A DNA stretch of 64,000 nt from positions 2,232,001 through 2,296,000 of the forward strand of contig MU271146.1 of assembly GCA_021432605.1 (NCBI GenBank), written 5' to 3'. Position 1 is the stretch's first letter, and every line of letters starts with the position of its first letter. Position numbers and translations under genes: made by a program. Below are positions 22,543-34,850 of the stretch, piece after piece. The notes beneath the pieces were generated by a model that ran no database searches, was not told where the DNA came from, and saw only the letters and a list, made by a program, of their open reading frames with translations. The DNA comes from Coniochaeta sp. PMI_546 (Eukaryota; Ascomycota; Sordariomycetes; Coniochaetales; Coniochaetaceae).

Positions 22543-24069
22543 ATGGGTGCCAAAACCCTGTACGCGGGCTATCTCGCCCTCACCTTTGTCTCCGGCACTT
22601 TCGCTGCTCTTGACAGCTCCATCTTCGGCTTCTTCGAGATCATCGAGAAAGATGTTGTCATTGTTGGGGGAGGAGCTTCTGGTGCCCATGCCGCTGTACG
22701 GCTTCGGGAGGACTACAAGAAGAGCGTAGTGGTAATTGAGAAGGAGTCCATTCTGGTAAAGCAAGAATCTAGATCTTATAAGTCGGTCTATGCTAACCCT
22801 GCCACAAAGGGCGGACATGTAGACACATACTATGGCGACAAGACCGGAGTTCCCCGGGACTACGGTGTCCAAGTCTACTTCCCGTACCAGGACGCTATGG
22901 ATTTCATCGACCGCTTCAACCTGACCGTGACCCCCGGGCTCGCCCCACGTGGTGACACAGTGACCAAGTATGTCGACTTCAAGACTGGCAAGGAGCTTGT
23001 CAACTTCACCACGCCCGACGTCGGCACCGAGATCGGTGCAATCGCTGCCATGTACAACGTTCTTACCAGTAAGGGCTACGACAAGATGATCGAGCCCGGT
23101 TTCTGGAATCTCCCCGCCGGCCCCGATATCCCTGACGACCTACTTCTTCCCATCGGCGAGTTCGCCAAGAAGTACAACGTCACGGCCGCTCTACCGCGCA
23201 TGTACGAGTCTACCGGCGGCGGTCCGGCCGCCCAGCAAAAGAAGTTCCTCAACGTCATGACCCTCACCTTCCTACAATCCTTCTCCCCGGGCTGGATGCA
23301 GGTCTTCTTGGGCACCATCGGACTCTACCACATCGAGGGCGGCAACCAGCTTCTCTACACCAAGATCGCCGACCTCCTAGGCCAGGACGTCCTCACCAAT
23401 ACCGTCGTCCTCGCTTCGGAGCGTACTGACACAGGCGTCAACATGATCGTCTCGGGCCTCAAGGGTACCAAGATCATCAAGGCCAAGAAGCTCCTGCTAG
23501 CCATTCCCCCGACGCGCGAGAACCTTATTCCCTTCGACCTCAACTCTGAAGAGACAGCCCTCTTTGCAAAGCCCATGTACGGCCGCTACGGCACAGCTAT
23601 CGTCAGCCACCCCTCACTCCCCAAGGGTGTCGAGCTGCGCAACATGCCCACCTCGGCCGTCAAGGACCCCTACGCCCCATTCCTCGAGACTCCGCACATC
23701 CTCAGCTTCAGCAGCTACGGCAACGACACGGACCTCTTCAGCATCGGCACCAGCGGCAACCCGTACCTGCTCTACGGGCCCTCGGCAGCCACGGCGGTGG
23801 CGCAGCAGAACCTGCAGACCATGGCCGGCGCCGGAACCATTCCTTCGCTCAAGGGCAAGCCGCTCACCGTCGTCGAGTGGTCAGACCACGGCCCCGGCGG
23901 CTTCGGCGTCACGGCCGCCGATATGCGCGCCGGCTGGATGTCCAAGATGTACGGGCTGCAGGGCAAGCGGTCGACCTGGTTCACGGGCAATGCCATTGCC
24001 ATTGATTTCTCGACGCAGTTGTGGAAGATGAACGACGAGGTGCTCAAGAGGATGATTGCCGCGTGGTGA
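22543..24069 (+). CDS. Secretory-pathway FAD-dependent oxidoreductase (amine-oxidase-like)
   Basis: Single exon, 508 residues. An N-terminal hydrophobic segment (YAGYLALTFVSGTFA) is a likely signal peptide. The FAD Rossmann motif follows at about residues 38-56 (DVVIVGGGASGAHAAVRL), with the acidic end of the second strand in VVVIEKE. The tail contains WFTGNAIAIDFSTQLW, the usual C-terminal FAD-contact region. Overall it looks like the flavin monooxygenase/amine-oxidase-like proteins of filamentous fungi, including beta-cyclopiazonate dehydrogenase-like sequences. Substrate cannot be inferred, and no biosynthetic backbone gene (PKS, NRPS, terpene cyclase) lies nearby. It starts at the ATG at 22543, the first in frame after the intergenic region. 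Confidence 0.85.
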   Translation: MGAKTLYAGYLALTFVSGTFAALDSSIFGFFEIIEKDVVIVGGGASGAHAAVRLREDYKKSVVVIEKESILVKQESRSYKSVYANPATKGGHVDTYYGDKTGVPRDYGVQVYFPYQDAMDFIDRFNLTVTPGLAPRGDTVTKYVDFKTGKELVNFTTPDVGTEIGAIAAMYNVLTSKGYDKMIEPGFWNLPAGPDIPDDLLLPIGEFAKKYNVTAALPRMYESTGGGPAAQQKKFLNVMTLTFLQSFSPGWMQVFLGTIGLYHIEGGNQLLYTKIADLLGQDVLTNTVVLASERTDTGVNMIVSGLKGTKIIKAKKLLLAIPPTRENLIPFDLNSEETALFAKPMYGRYGTAIVSHPSLPKGVELRNMPTSAVKDPYAPFLETPHILSFSSYGNDTDLFSIGTSGNPYLLYGPSAATAVAQQNLQTMAGAGTIPSLKGKPLTVVEWSDHGPGGFGVTAADMRAGWMSKMYGLQGKRSTWFTGNAIAIDFSTQLWKMNDEVLKRMIAAW

Positions 24070-25095
24070 GGCGGGACGACAGGACCGGCCTGGTGATGTG
24101 TTCACTACAAGTTAATAGAATAGACGCCCGCATGGTCGCTGAAATACACCTATGGTGAGCACAATTCTTCTCAGAATTGTCGTAGTTTCGTATTATCCCA
24201 CATAATAAAGGTTCCAGCGCATTGCAATGTTCCGGCCTCACACAACTGGGTCGACACCTCCCACGTCGTGAACGTACCTCGAACAACCCGTCTCCCAAGA
24301 CCTTGCTCTGAGAAACGCTAGCACCGTAGTCCATCATCATGTACGATTGCGCGCTCTGGATACAGTAGGTGGCGCTGGCCTTAGGATGGAACCAGCCCGT
24401 CTTACGCAACGGGTCAAGACAGGCACTTGAAAAGATATCTGCGTTCTTGCCATGATCTGGCGCAGTGTCGCGCTGTACACGTGCAGTGCGAGTGGTTGAA
24501 ATACATTGTATTAAACGGTGCATGTGATGTGTGGGAGATACCGGATTCCCTGGCCAAAGAGGTGTGTACAGTGCTGTGTACCACTGTCCAGTCGCAACGC
24601 AATCATGTCTATGTGTATGCCTGTGGCCAGGATGCATGCACCCCTTCTTTTGCAGCACTAGTCTAGACAATGGCACATCCAAAACGATACCTAGTGTATA
24701 ACACGACGTGGTCATCATATGGAAGCATAGGTAGTCACAGCTTCGGTATAGTCTCAGTCGACTATTATTACACTTTTCTCTTGATTGAGAAAAATGCCGT
24801 GTCCGGGAAGGATCACTGTTGTCGTACATCCTTCTGTCCAGACCCCTTGTTACGACTGTGTGCTATACAGTAAACACAATGGTACTTGTAGATACTGTAG
24901 ATCTTCTAGGGGGAAATCTGAGAACTGTGACGTCATGTCCGAGAAAACAGCCCCACTTGACTTGGTGCAGACCCTTCTCAGATTCCCCTGGCCGTAGGGC
25001 TCGAGATGGGATAAGGTACAACCTTCACTGACCCAATATGACCCTTTCGCCAACCAAAAGCTAAAACAAACTTCCTTCAAAAAAGGAACAACCAC

Positions 25096-25107
25096 CTACT
25101 GTGGTAT
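25096..25107 (+). promoter_or_regulatory. CTACTGTGGTAT 12-mer, copy 3
   Basis: Identical 12-mer running directly into a TA repeat, about 760 bp upstream of the channel gene. Confidence 0.3.
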
Positions 25108-25122
25108 ATATATATATATATA
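25105..25122. repeat. (TA)9 microsatellite
   Basis: Uninterrupted TA dinucleotides. Could also act as a TATA element, although it lies far from the next start codon. Confidence 0.85.
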
Positions 25123-25865
25123 ACCTCGGGCGTCACATCCCATCAGTTGCTGCAGAGCTTGTACCGTTCTTGAACAAGACCTCCTGGCTTCTTATTCTTG
25201 CAAAAGTCACTCGTCAATCCTGAAAGGTCGTGTCCGCGTTCTTATCTGACGGGATACCCGCATTTTGTGCCTGCCAAGAGCTGATACGGATTATCGCGGT
25301 GTGTAGTTTCAGTGGACTGGGCCACTTAAGGGGCGATGCTTGGGGCGATCTACAAAATCCTCCACATTTATCACCACTGTCTGGAGGAATGGCAGTGGAT
25401 AAGTCCAGCACCGTATCTTTTCACACTGACCTGTTAACGGCCAAACTTTCGGTCCCTCGGTGTGCTGTATTCTTGGTGATAACAGAAAAGGTGGAGTCAA
25501 AGATGGAGAACATCGACGCCTCAAACCTTGTTGAGAGTCAAGTCTACGCGTCGGTTGAAAGCCGGCAGGATGATGACCTTCCCTAGGTGCAGAGTCTTAA
25601 AACACTGAACAAGTGCGAGTGAGGTAGGGAATGACACGTTCCCTTTGCTTCAACTCCACAGATCTACTTAGATCTTACACAGTCACAACCCTGCGGACCA
25701 CACTTGTTCGTTCTCATTACTCAAATTTTTGATGACCTCAACGCCTACACAATAAGCCCTTCTTGTTTGCTTGAATGCCTTGTATGGCCAAGCCATTTAC
25801 AAACCTCAGATCATAGTCCATAAGCCCGTGTATATCTGATATCCTGGCGAGAAGAACCCCGCAAC

Positions 25866-28448
25866 ATGGCGGTCTCGCCTGTGAGCTCGAGGCAGCCGTC
25901 TCCCGCTCGAGAACCAAGAGCGTCAAGTCCGGCCGTGAATGTCTGTATCCAGGAGCCGTCCCACTCTATAGACCCTCCTCGGCTGGATACTGAAACAGAG
26001 AAGTTCGACCATACTCATCTAGCGCCTGATCAGACCACATTGAGCCCCATGACAGACAATCGGGAAGCCGCACATCGTCTATGCGACGACCTTGAGCTTC
26101 TGAGGATAGAACGCCTCGTGTCGCAAAAGGAGGGCCAGTCTCGCCTTCCCAGACGTTCAGTATCCAGGTCCCGTACTCAACGAGAACCCGAGGACACCTT
26201 CAACACTACTGGGGTCCATCCCGTGGTACATAGTCCTCACAAGTCGACGTTCCTGACCAGACTCTGGACCCGGATCAATCGGTTTCCCCGTGTGTTCCGC
26301 TACGTCGCTTACCTCACACCCGTCGCGTTGATCTTGCTCATACCCATTCTGCTCGATATCTACGCCTATAACTATGAGAGCAAGCCGGTCGGAGGAGCCA
26401 ATGGTGTCCAGCTCTTGTGGTTCGGCATCTGGCTCGAGGTCGTATGGCTGACATTATGGGCGGCCCGACTGGTCACGGCCATTATGCCTTTCATCCTGGA
26501 GCTATGCGCCAAACTCGTCGGATCTGTCAATCCTACGAAGTGGAAGGATATCGGGCGACAGATAGAGCTACACATGGCTCTCTTTTTGTGGATGCTGGCT
26601 GTGATCGCGTCCTTTCTACCCATTGTCAATACTCATCGAGTCGGTGTCGACCCGGACGCAACGCCTCCATATATCAAATGGATTGACATCGTTGACAAAA
26701 TCATCATCGCCTTGTTTGTCCTGGCAACGCTGAACTTCGTTGAGAAGATACTCATCCAGTGGATCGCGACGTCCTTCCACATGCGGACGTACTCGGACAG
26801 GATTGCGCAGAACCGCCTCGAGACAGACTATTGTGTCCGGCTGTATGAATATGCGAAGACACTAGAACTGACGAAGAGCGAAGGCTGGGACGAGTTTGGG
26901 CAGAGTCAGGCTTCGGGCGCGCGTACACCCTATCAGTCGTTCCACCACAACGCCCGGCGCACGCTCAACAGGGTTGGTAACGTCGCCAACAGAATGGCGG
27001 GTGATTTCACCGGTCGCAAGATCTTGAAAGGGAACCACCCCCGCAAGGTAGTCACGGAGCTCCTACGCAACACTCCATCAAGCCATACGCTTGCGCGACT
27101 GTTCTACCGTACCTTTGTGCGTCCTGACCGCGATACGATTACTTTTGAGGACCTGCAACCCGCCTTTACCTCGGTGGAGGATGCCGAGACTTGCTTTAGC
27201 GTCTTTGACAAGGATCTCAATGGGGACATAACGATGGAGGAGCTCGAACTGGTGTGCAACGAAATTCATCTGGAGAGAAAAGCCATCGCTGCGTCTCTCA
27301 AGGACTTTGACTCAGTTATCAAGAAGCTAGACAACGTCTTTGTTTTTGTCATCTTCATAATCGCAGTGATCGTCTTCATCAGCATCATATCGAACAGCGC
27401 GGCTGCGGCTCTAACGTCGGCTGGCACGGTCGTGCTCGGTCTAGCCTGGGTGCTCCAGGCCACAGCACAGGAATTCTTGCAATCCATCATCTTCGTCTTC
27501 GTCAAGCACCCGTTCGACGTCGGAGACAGAGTCACCGTCTACGGAAATACCGGCAGTCTGATGAGAGGCGACGACTACTACGTCCAAGAGATCTCGCTGC
27601 TCTACACGGAGTTCAAGAAAATGGAAGGCCACACAGTCCAAGCCCCCAACTCCCTGCTCAACACACTCTTCATCCTCAATCAGCGCCGGAGCACGGGGCT
27701 CGCGGACCCGGTCGAGCTAAAACTCCGCTTCGGCACCTCGGTCGACCTGATCGACGAACTCAAAGCGCGCATGCTGCAGTTCGTCCTCGAGAACAAGCGC
27801 GACTACGCCCCCAAGATCCTGACCGAGGTCAGGACCATCGACGAGCTGTACAGCATCACCATGAACTTCATCTTCTTCCACAAGAGCTCGTACCAGAACG
27901 AGCTCGTCCGCCTGCAGCGGCACGACAAGTTCGCCGTCGAGCTGATGCGGCAGATCCACGACCTCGGCATCCAGGGCCCCCGCCACCAGCAGCCCGGCGG
28001 CACGCACGAGTGGCCGCTCTACTTCAGCAATACGCCGCCTCAGCTACAAGAGGTTCACGAGAGGCCGGCGCCGACGAAGCCGAACAGGGTGGGCAACCCG
28101 CTCATGCCGAGTCATTCTGTCCGTCAGCGGGCGGATAGCAGGGGGGCGAGTGGGAGGGCGTTTGCGGCTGCTATGGCGGCTGAGAGCGACCCGCATGAGT
28201 TCGGGGATGTTTATGAGAGCCGGAAGCTGGATAACGGGGTGACGAGGTTTGCGAGTATCAGGAGCCCGCCTCCGGCGACGATACAGGAGGGATATGCTAT
28301 TGGTGAGGCCCTGGATAGACAGGATACCGGGCTAAGTGGCACCGATAGTCATGGTGAGAGTTTGAGGCATCGCATGTTTGGGCGGAATAGGGGCATGAGC
28401 GTCGGGACACAGGTTGGGGCCCAGAGGAGGCCTAGTCAGCTTGTGTAG
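25866..28448 (+). CDS. EF-hand mechanosensitive ion channel (MscS family, Msy1/Msy2-like)
   Basis: Single exon, 860 residues. A disordered Ser/Pro-rich N-terminus (1-130) precedes transmembrane segments near 145-170, 180-215, 240-260 and 275-305. A canonical EF-hand (DKDLNGDITMEE, about 447-458) sits before the pore region. The pore helix is the Ala/Gly-rich stretch NSAAAALTSAGTVVLG, followed by the MscS beta domain (HPFDVGDRVTVYGN, then TVQAPNSLLNTLFILNQRRS). Fission yeast relatives Msy1 and Msy2 act in ER or nuclear-envelope membranes in hypo-osmotic Ca2+ control. That location is inferred here from the family. The C-tail (from about 700) is disordered. Start ATG at 25866 is preceded by CAAC. 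Confidence 0.93.
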   Translation: MAVSPVSSRQPSPAREPRASSPAVNVCIQEPSHSIDPPRLDTETEKFDHTHLAPDQTTLSPMTDNREAAHRLCDDLELLRIERLVSQKEGQSRLPRRSVSRSRTQREPEDTFNTTGVHPVVHSPHKSTFLTRLWTRINRFPRVFRYVAYLTPVALILLIPILLDIYAYNYESKPVGGANGVQLLWFGIWLEVVWLTLWAARLVTAIMPFILELCAKLVGSVNPTKWKDIGRQIELHMALFLWMLAVIASFLPIVNTHRVGVDPDATPPYIKWIDIVDKIIIALFVLATLNFVEKILIQWIATSFHMRTYSDRIAQNRLETDYCVRLYEYAKTLELTKSEGWDEFGQSQASGARTPYQSFHHNARRTLNRVGNVANRMAGDFTGRKILKGNHPRKVVTELLRNTPSSHTLARLFYRTFVRPDRDTITFEDLQPAFTSVEDAETCFSVFDKDLNGDITMEELELVCNEIHLERKAIAASLKDFDSVIKKLDNVFVFVIFIIAVIVFISIISNSAAAALTSAGTVVLGLAWVLQATAQEFLQSIIFVFVKHPFDVGDRVTVYGNTGSLMRGDDYYVQEISLLYTEFKKMEGHTVQAPNSLLNTLFILNQRRSTGLADPVELKLRFGTSVDLIDELKARMLQFVLENKRDYAPKILTEVRTIDELYSITMNFIFFHKSSYQNELVRLQRHDKFAVELMRQIHDLGIQGPRHQQPGGTHEWPLYFSNTPPQLQEVHERPAPTKPNRVGNPLMPSHSVRQRADSRGASGRAFAAAMAAESDPHEFGDVYESRKLDNGVTRFASIRSPPPATIQEGYAIGEALDRQDTGLSGTDSHGESLRHRMFGRNRGMSVGTQVGAQRRPSQLV

Positions 28449-29066
28449 CTGCCTCCTCGGAATGGTGACGGAGGCGTCTGAGATGTGGGATAAGATTGAT
28501 GAGTAATGACATTAGAACATCGTAGACGTTTTTGCATATATAGAGGTAGACTATAGAGAGTGCGGATGCACGTTAGAGAGCAGACTGTTGGCTATTTGAG
28601 CGCCAATATACCTTATTACAAAACCAAGAAATTGGTACAGCTCTGACGACCGTTGTAGTTCTGGACAATATTGCATTCTTGAACCATATAAGCCTCAGCC
28701 GAGATTCCGTCCAGGAGATTCAGTGTAAAACTAGAGGCAGATTCTACCCACTTGAAGAATGGCTATCATGCAACATTCCCAAAACCTGGTGCTTATTTTA
28801 GACACAGATCTAGAGAAAAAAGAATGATATTATCAATTCCGACATACCTACTACAATGTATGTGGTACGTGATCACTCTTACAGAAGACACTGCCGGGGT
28901 GAACCCTAACCCTTGCGTTGTCTATTAGGGGTCGGCCACTGGTCCGTGCGGCTCCAGAAAATTTCCCGACAACGGGAAAGCCGCGAAGCAACACCGAGAT
29001 CAGATATTCCGGGAATTCTAGCTTCGACGTCAACCCATTGAACAGGTCCGGCCGAGTCTGCTCAAC
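28449..29066. other. Intergenic region, MscS / uL5m
   Basis: 618 bp between two plus-strand genes. AT-rich first half (likely 3' UTR) and a GC-richer second half (likely promoter). Nothing else seen. Confidence 0.5.
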
Positions 29067-30323
29067 ATGGCTGCATTACAAGCCCCGCGAGCACTACGGT
29101 GCCTGCGGATGGCACCATTATCTCAACGCACAGCGGCAGTACCACTCTGTCTAAAACGGAGCTCGTCCTCAGCAGCTGCCGCGGAAGCTCCCGCGCAAGA
29201 ATTCCTCGACATCGAGCTCGATTCCGGCCTGACCGTACCCGGTCCGACCACAGAGATCAAGGAAGCCTTCAAGCCATGGAAGCGTCAGATGGAGCGGAAG
29301 AAGGGTCTGCCAGGTAGCAGGTATGGTCCAACCTGTCCACCGGACATCTGTCGATCCGCGACTGACAAAGACTCTACAGATATCAGTACCACCCCCCAAA
29401 GTTCAACCGCGGTCCCCTCCATCCGATCCAGTCCCCTCCCTCCTCCGACCCGGTAGCCCGCGACTTCATCCCGGGGCCCTTCAACATCCCGCGCATCAAG
29501 CACACGTTCGAATCCACCATCGCGTCCGACATCATGACGCTCACATACCTGCACTCCCCGCCCGGCACCCCGAAGAAGGTTATCCCCCAGCGGTTGAGGT
29601 CGTGGGACGACAGCTCGCCGTACCACAAGAACCGGCCCCTCAGGGGACCCAGAGGCCACAGCAATCTCCCGCTGATCGAGAGGGATATCACGTTCAACAA
29701 CATCCCAGCGATCAAGGAGGTCACGATCGACTGCTTCGTGCCGCAGGCGCTGAAGGAGGACGAGCACCTCCTCGTCGCAAGGACGATGTTGCTCGCCATC
29801 AGCGGGCAGATGCCCGAGATCACCAAGTCGAGGAAGAGCGTCGTCCAGTGGGGGCTGACGAAGGGCAAGAAGGCCGGTGTCAAAGTCACGATTACGGGCG
29901 ACGCGGCGCTGGAGTTTGTGGATCGGTGTGTGCAGTTTGTGTTTCCAAGGATTAAGGACTGGAGGGGAATTAGTGGTGAGTCTTACTTTCCCCCTCACGA
30001 ACCAATTGGATATCAAAGGGTTGAGCATGTTTGTACTGACTCTGAGTGCAGGAACGACTGGAGACAGCTCTGGTAATCTGTCTTGGGGATTTAACCCGGA
30101 GGATATGGCGCTTTTCCCGGAGATTGAGGTTAACTTTGATGTGAGTTTCTGCTGCAGCCTGATGAGGAGACGTGATCGCGTACTGATGTTTTCGTAGATG
30201 TATCCGGCAAAGATGCTTCCCGGATGCCGGGTCTTCGTCAAGACTACGGCGACGTCTGACAGGCAGGCTAGACTGCTGTTCCAGACTCTGGGCATACCGT
30301 TTTACGGCAAGCTGAACAACTAG
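29067..30323 (+). CDS. MRPL7: Mitochondrial large-subunit ribosomal protein uL5m
   Basis: Exons are 29067-29320, 29380-29975, 30052-30140 and 30198-30323, totalling 354 residues. Residues 1-45 are Arg/Ala/Ser-rich with almost no acidic residues, a typical mitochondrial targeting sequence. The core shows the uL5 pattern: LIERDITFNNIPAIKEVTID, the LLAISGQMPEITKSRKSV region, WGLTKGKKAGVKVTITGD, then FNPEDMALFPEIEVNFD and the C-terminal TATSDRQARLLFQTLGIPF. It contacts 5S-equivalent or central-protuberance RNA in the mitoribosome. Splice sites keep frame at every junction. It ends 277 bp from the convergent FES1. Confidence 0.92.
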
Positions 30324-30600
30324 AGGAGATGCCATTGATAAGGGCTGGGGAAGATATGTACAATATTCACTGTATATCGTGTAACACCAACATAGACTGG
30401 GACAAGATATCCGTGTCATTATATCGCTCTATTTTAGAGCAAATGTATGTCTCCCATAGTACATCTTGTGATGTCCGTTCTTCTTCCATACCTGTCTAGT
30501 CCCGAGGCAGAAGATGCTGGCCTGCTTCTGCTCCATCCCTGAACGCCGGTGATGCAAAACATGAGTGCCTTTCTATCCCATTCGTTACCCCGCGGCCGCT

Positions 30601-31272
30601 TCAAACTTTGCTCAGTCTCTCTCTTAGTGACTCCATAATCTCGTCAATAGCATCCATGTCCGTAGCATCCACCTTTTCTCTGTTCCCTGCCAGGCCAAGT
30701 TTGCCCAGCTCCTGATGTGCGACGTCCATAGCAGGCTGGTAATTCCTCACCGCCGAGCTCAGCGCATAGACGGCCTTGCGCTTGACCTGGTCATCCTTCT
30801 CGTCGTCTCCGGCCGCCATAGCGACAAGTTTGGGTACACCGCCCGCGACCATGAACTTCTCTTGCGAGGGCGCATTGTTCTGCACCGCCGTGCCGACGCA
30901 CCAGGCCGCGTACCGTCTGAAGTCGGGGTGGTCGTGGGACAGCAGGTCGACGAGCGGCGTCCAGAGGGCGAGGTTGGACATGTTGTTCGCGTTGTCGAGG
31001 GACTCGATCAGCTGCTCGAAGTTGTCGAAGGCTGTGACGCGGGTCTCGTGGTCTACCTCTGGGTCGTCGGAGGTTATGACTTCCATGGCGGCTTTCATCA
31101 GCTCGGCGTCCGAGGGGCCGCCCATCAGGGCTTTTAGGAGCTCAGGGTCGAGGTCCCGGACACTGGAGGTCGTTGGTGCGGAGCCAGGGGCTTCTCTGGA
31201 GTCCGGGGCATCCTCGGAGCGGGTTGAGTTCTCGATTGACCATTTTAAAAGGTCGTTGAGGTTGCGTGACAT
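30601..31272 (-). CDS. FES1: Hsp70 nucleotide exchange factor Fes1
   Basis: Single exon, 223 residues, starting at MSRNLNDLLKWSIENS, the typical Fes1 opening. The Fes1/HspBP1 N-terminal segment is followed by armadillo-like repeats (NLALWTPLVDLL, FRRYAAWCVGTAVQNN, VKRKAVYALSSAVRNY). It frees ADP from cytosolic Hsp70 so that clients are released. Length fits fungal Fes1 (about 210-290). In yeast an alternative C-terminal exon makes a nuclear isoform; the short spacer to uL5m leaves little room for one here. The ATG at 31272 was chosen over further upstream codons because family homology begins there. Confidence 0.95.
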   Translation of the reverse strand: MSRNLNDLLKWSIENSTRSEDAPDSREAPGSAPTTSSVRDLDPELLKALMGGPSDAELMKAAMEVITSDDPEVDHETRVTAFDNFEQLIESLDNANNMSNLALWTPLVDLLSHDHPDFRRYAAWCVGTAVQNNAPSQEKFMVAGGVPKLVAMAAGDDEKDDQVKRKAVYALSSAVRNYQPAMDVAHQELGKLGLAGNREKVDATDMDAIDEIMESLRERLSKV

Positions 31273-32836
31273 TGTGACGGTAGTTTTGGGGGTGTTGTGA
31301 GGTTGAATCTTTTGGTTGGAGATATAGTGGTCGGAGATATGAACAAGGTTCACTGTTTGGAATTGGGCGCCTGGGATAATGATATCCGTGTAAGACACAA
31401 CGTTGCTTTATGGCAATTGGGTATCGTAGAGTGTTGAGAATTGTTGTAAAAGAGTCGGAGTGGTAGATGGCAGCGGCGTGAAAGTGATCGCAGTCTGATA
31501 TCAAACCTGAGGTCGAGGTACCTTGTACCGCCTTTTTTCATGAACGTTCGGGAAAGTTCTTTTACCTGTTCTAGTTTAATAAGTCGCTACAGTGCTCTTA
31601 TCGGGTACAAAGACTGTGCCTTATCATCCCCGCTTTTACTTGGGTCCGTGCTCGACAGTACCCCTCCATTTTGCCCCACTATCTCTTTCGCGGTCAGCTT
31701 CCACGCCGCTCTGGCGGTGAGGAGCTTAAAAAGCTAAGTTGGTAAATGTTTAAAGTCATTAACAGATACACGTATCTGCTCATATGCAGACCATGCTCTT
31801 GCCCTAGTATCGGATAGGTCTACCACAGCTTCATCACCTGTGTCGAAGGCATTATTCGGTGTTGACAATCTAACGAAGCTGTCTCAGGTACCCTTAATAT
31901 TACCGCTCTTATATCATGCCGCCTCGGTCCGTCGGGAAGCTATAAGGGCTGTTGTTTCGAAGCATTGGAGTCTCGGCGGACTTCCGGTCATGCAAACGCG
32001 CAACTGGCGGAGATTTTGGCTAGGCTGTTAAAATAAGAAAGAGAGTGCCTGCTTGGCTGGGCCGATCACGGTGAGACGTAGAGAGCTGGCATACGTCAGC
32101 TGTAGCCTCACGCCAAGGCTGCCGTATTTCTGCATCAGGTACTGTGGTAGTCTCTTCTTCAACCACAGTCTCTGCTGGTCTGAGAAAGCCATAGCCTTGC
32201 CCCTCGGGTGGAGCTTGATATGAATGACTAGTTTGTAGTACGGCATCGCTCCTACACGTGTAGGGAGTTGCCGACCCAGCCACATCGACTTACGACGCGG
32301 TGGCCAAACCAACCACCCGCAAGTTCACCACTGCATTCTCGCAGCATCAGGTCGGTTCCAGAAGAGAAAGGACGCATTCAAAGTAACAGGTGCCTGATAC
32401 GCCTTCCGGCCGGAACAGTCTAAAGTAAGGTACATTTAGGGCAGGAACCACTGAGCTGCAGGGCAAGAGTTGCGGTGCTGAGTGAGGTTGACGAGTGTGG
32501 TGGCCGGCAGCGTGACCCACATATTTCCATTTGTGACATCGTCGCATCGAACCCCCGCCAAGTTAGCCAGTCTTCCTTCGCTGTCTGTCCCAACCCACTT
32601 CCCACATCTCCTCAACGTCAACTCATTTTCTGACCTTAAATTCACCTGCCCCCTTTCCATACTCCACTTCAACCTGAAAACCAGCCTCCGGTAATCCATC
32701 ATCTCCTCTGCATCCGAGCAGTCACCTCGCAAGCCTCGCTCGTTGATCTGGGAATCGCCTCGAGCTTGTTGAACTCTCCTCTTCGCTTTTGACCATTATC
32801 TCGATTCTTTTCTTTACCGCACAATAATCCGTCACA
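31273..32836. other. Divergent intergenic region, FES1 / actin
   Basis: 1.56 kb carrying both promoters and the actin 5' leader. A TACACGTGTA palindrome lies at 32253. The last 250 bp are C/T-rich, a common feature upstream of highly expressed fungal genes. Confidence 0.55.
32253..32262. promoter_or_regulatory. TACACGTGTA palindrome, copy 4
   Basis: The copy sits in the longer palindrome CCTACACGTGTAGG, 575 bp before the actin start codon and about 980 bp from the FES1 start. Confidence 0.5.
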
Positions 32837-34439
<1,603 letters not shown>

Positions 34440-34850
34440 GCGGTATCACCGCCGGTGTATCACGACTTCTTCGGAGACTATACCACGTTGTACGAGGTCA
34501 AGGAATATGCAGACCCTTTCCGACGTCTGGCATCTGGTTATAACGGCTCTCGGCTCGTATTTGGCGCGAAAAGTTTTTGATCTGTCGTTGATTGGAGGGC
34601 GGCGTCTTTTCTCCCTGGCCTCTGTTTCGTAGGAGGAGGGAGGATGGATGCCAGTACTGTAGGGAAAGGGGTTATGGACAAGTATAACGGCGGTGGATTC
34701 GTCTCAGACAGTTTACAGTTATTCTCGGGCCGAATCATGACGTGGATGCGTTACTTTTCTTCCGTAGGTCATGACCGTCAAGAAATGTTTTAGAGTTTAC
34801 GACTCATTCTATCGTGTGAACGTCATTGAAGTGACTTGGGTGATTGTATA
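34440..34850. other. Convergent spacer, actin / mitochondrial GGQ protein
   Basis: 411 bp taking the 3' ends of two convergent genes; overlapping 3' UTRs are likely. Nothing else seen. Confidence 0.5.

Larger units (their letters stand above)
24070..25865. other. 1.8-kb intergenic region upstream of the MscS channel
   Basis: This carries the third CTACTGTGGTAT copy (25096) fused to a (TA)n microsatellite. Open frames on both strands, including a 261-codon frame on the minus strand (24829-24044), overlap the preceding gene's end and match nothing known. Confidence 0.5.

Noticed and set aside
22543-24069. FAD oxidoreductase as part of a secondary-metabolite cluster
   Set aside because: No PKS, NRPS, terpene cyclase, DMATS or pathway regulator is found on either side within the window.
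24044-24829. 261-codon minus-strand frame after the FAD oxidoreductase
   Set aside because: Cys/His/Arg-rich without a domain or signal, partly overlapping the preceding gene. A lineage-specific gene cannot be excluded, but nothing supports it.
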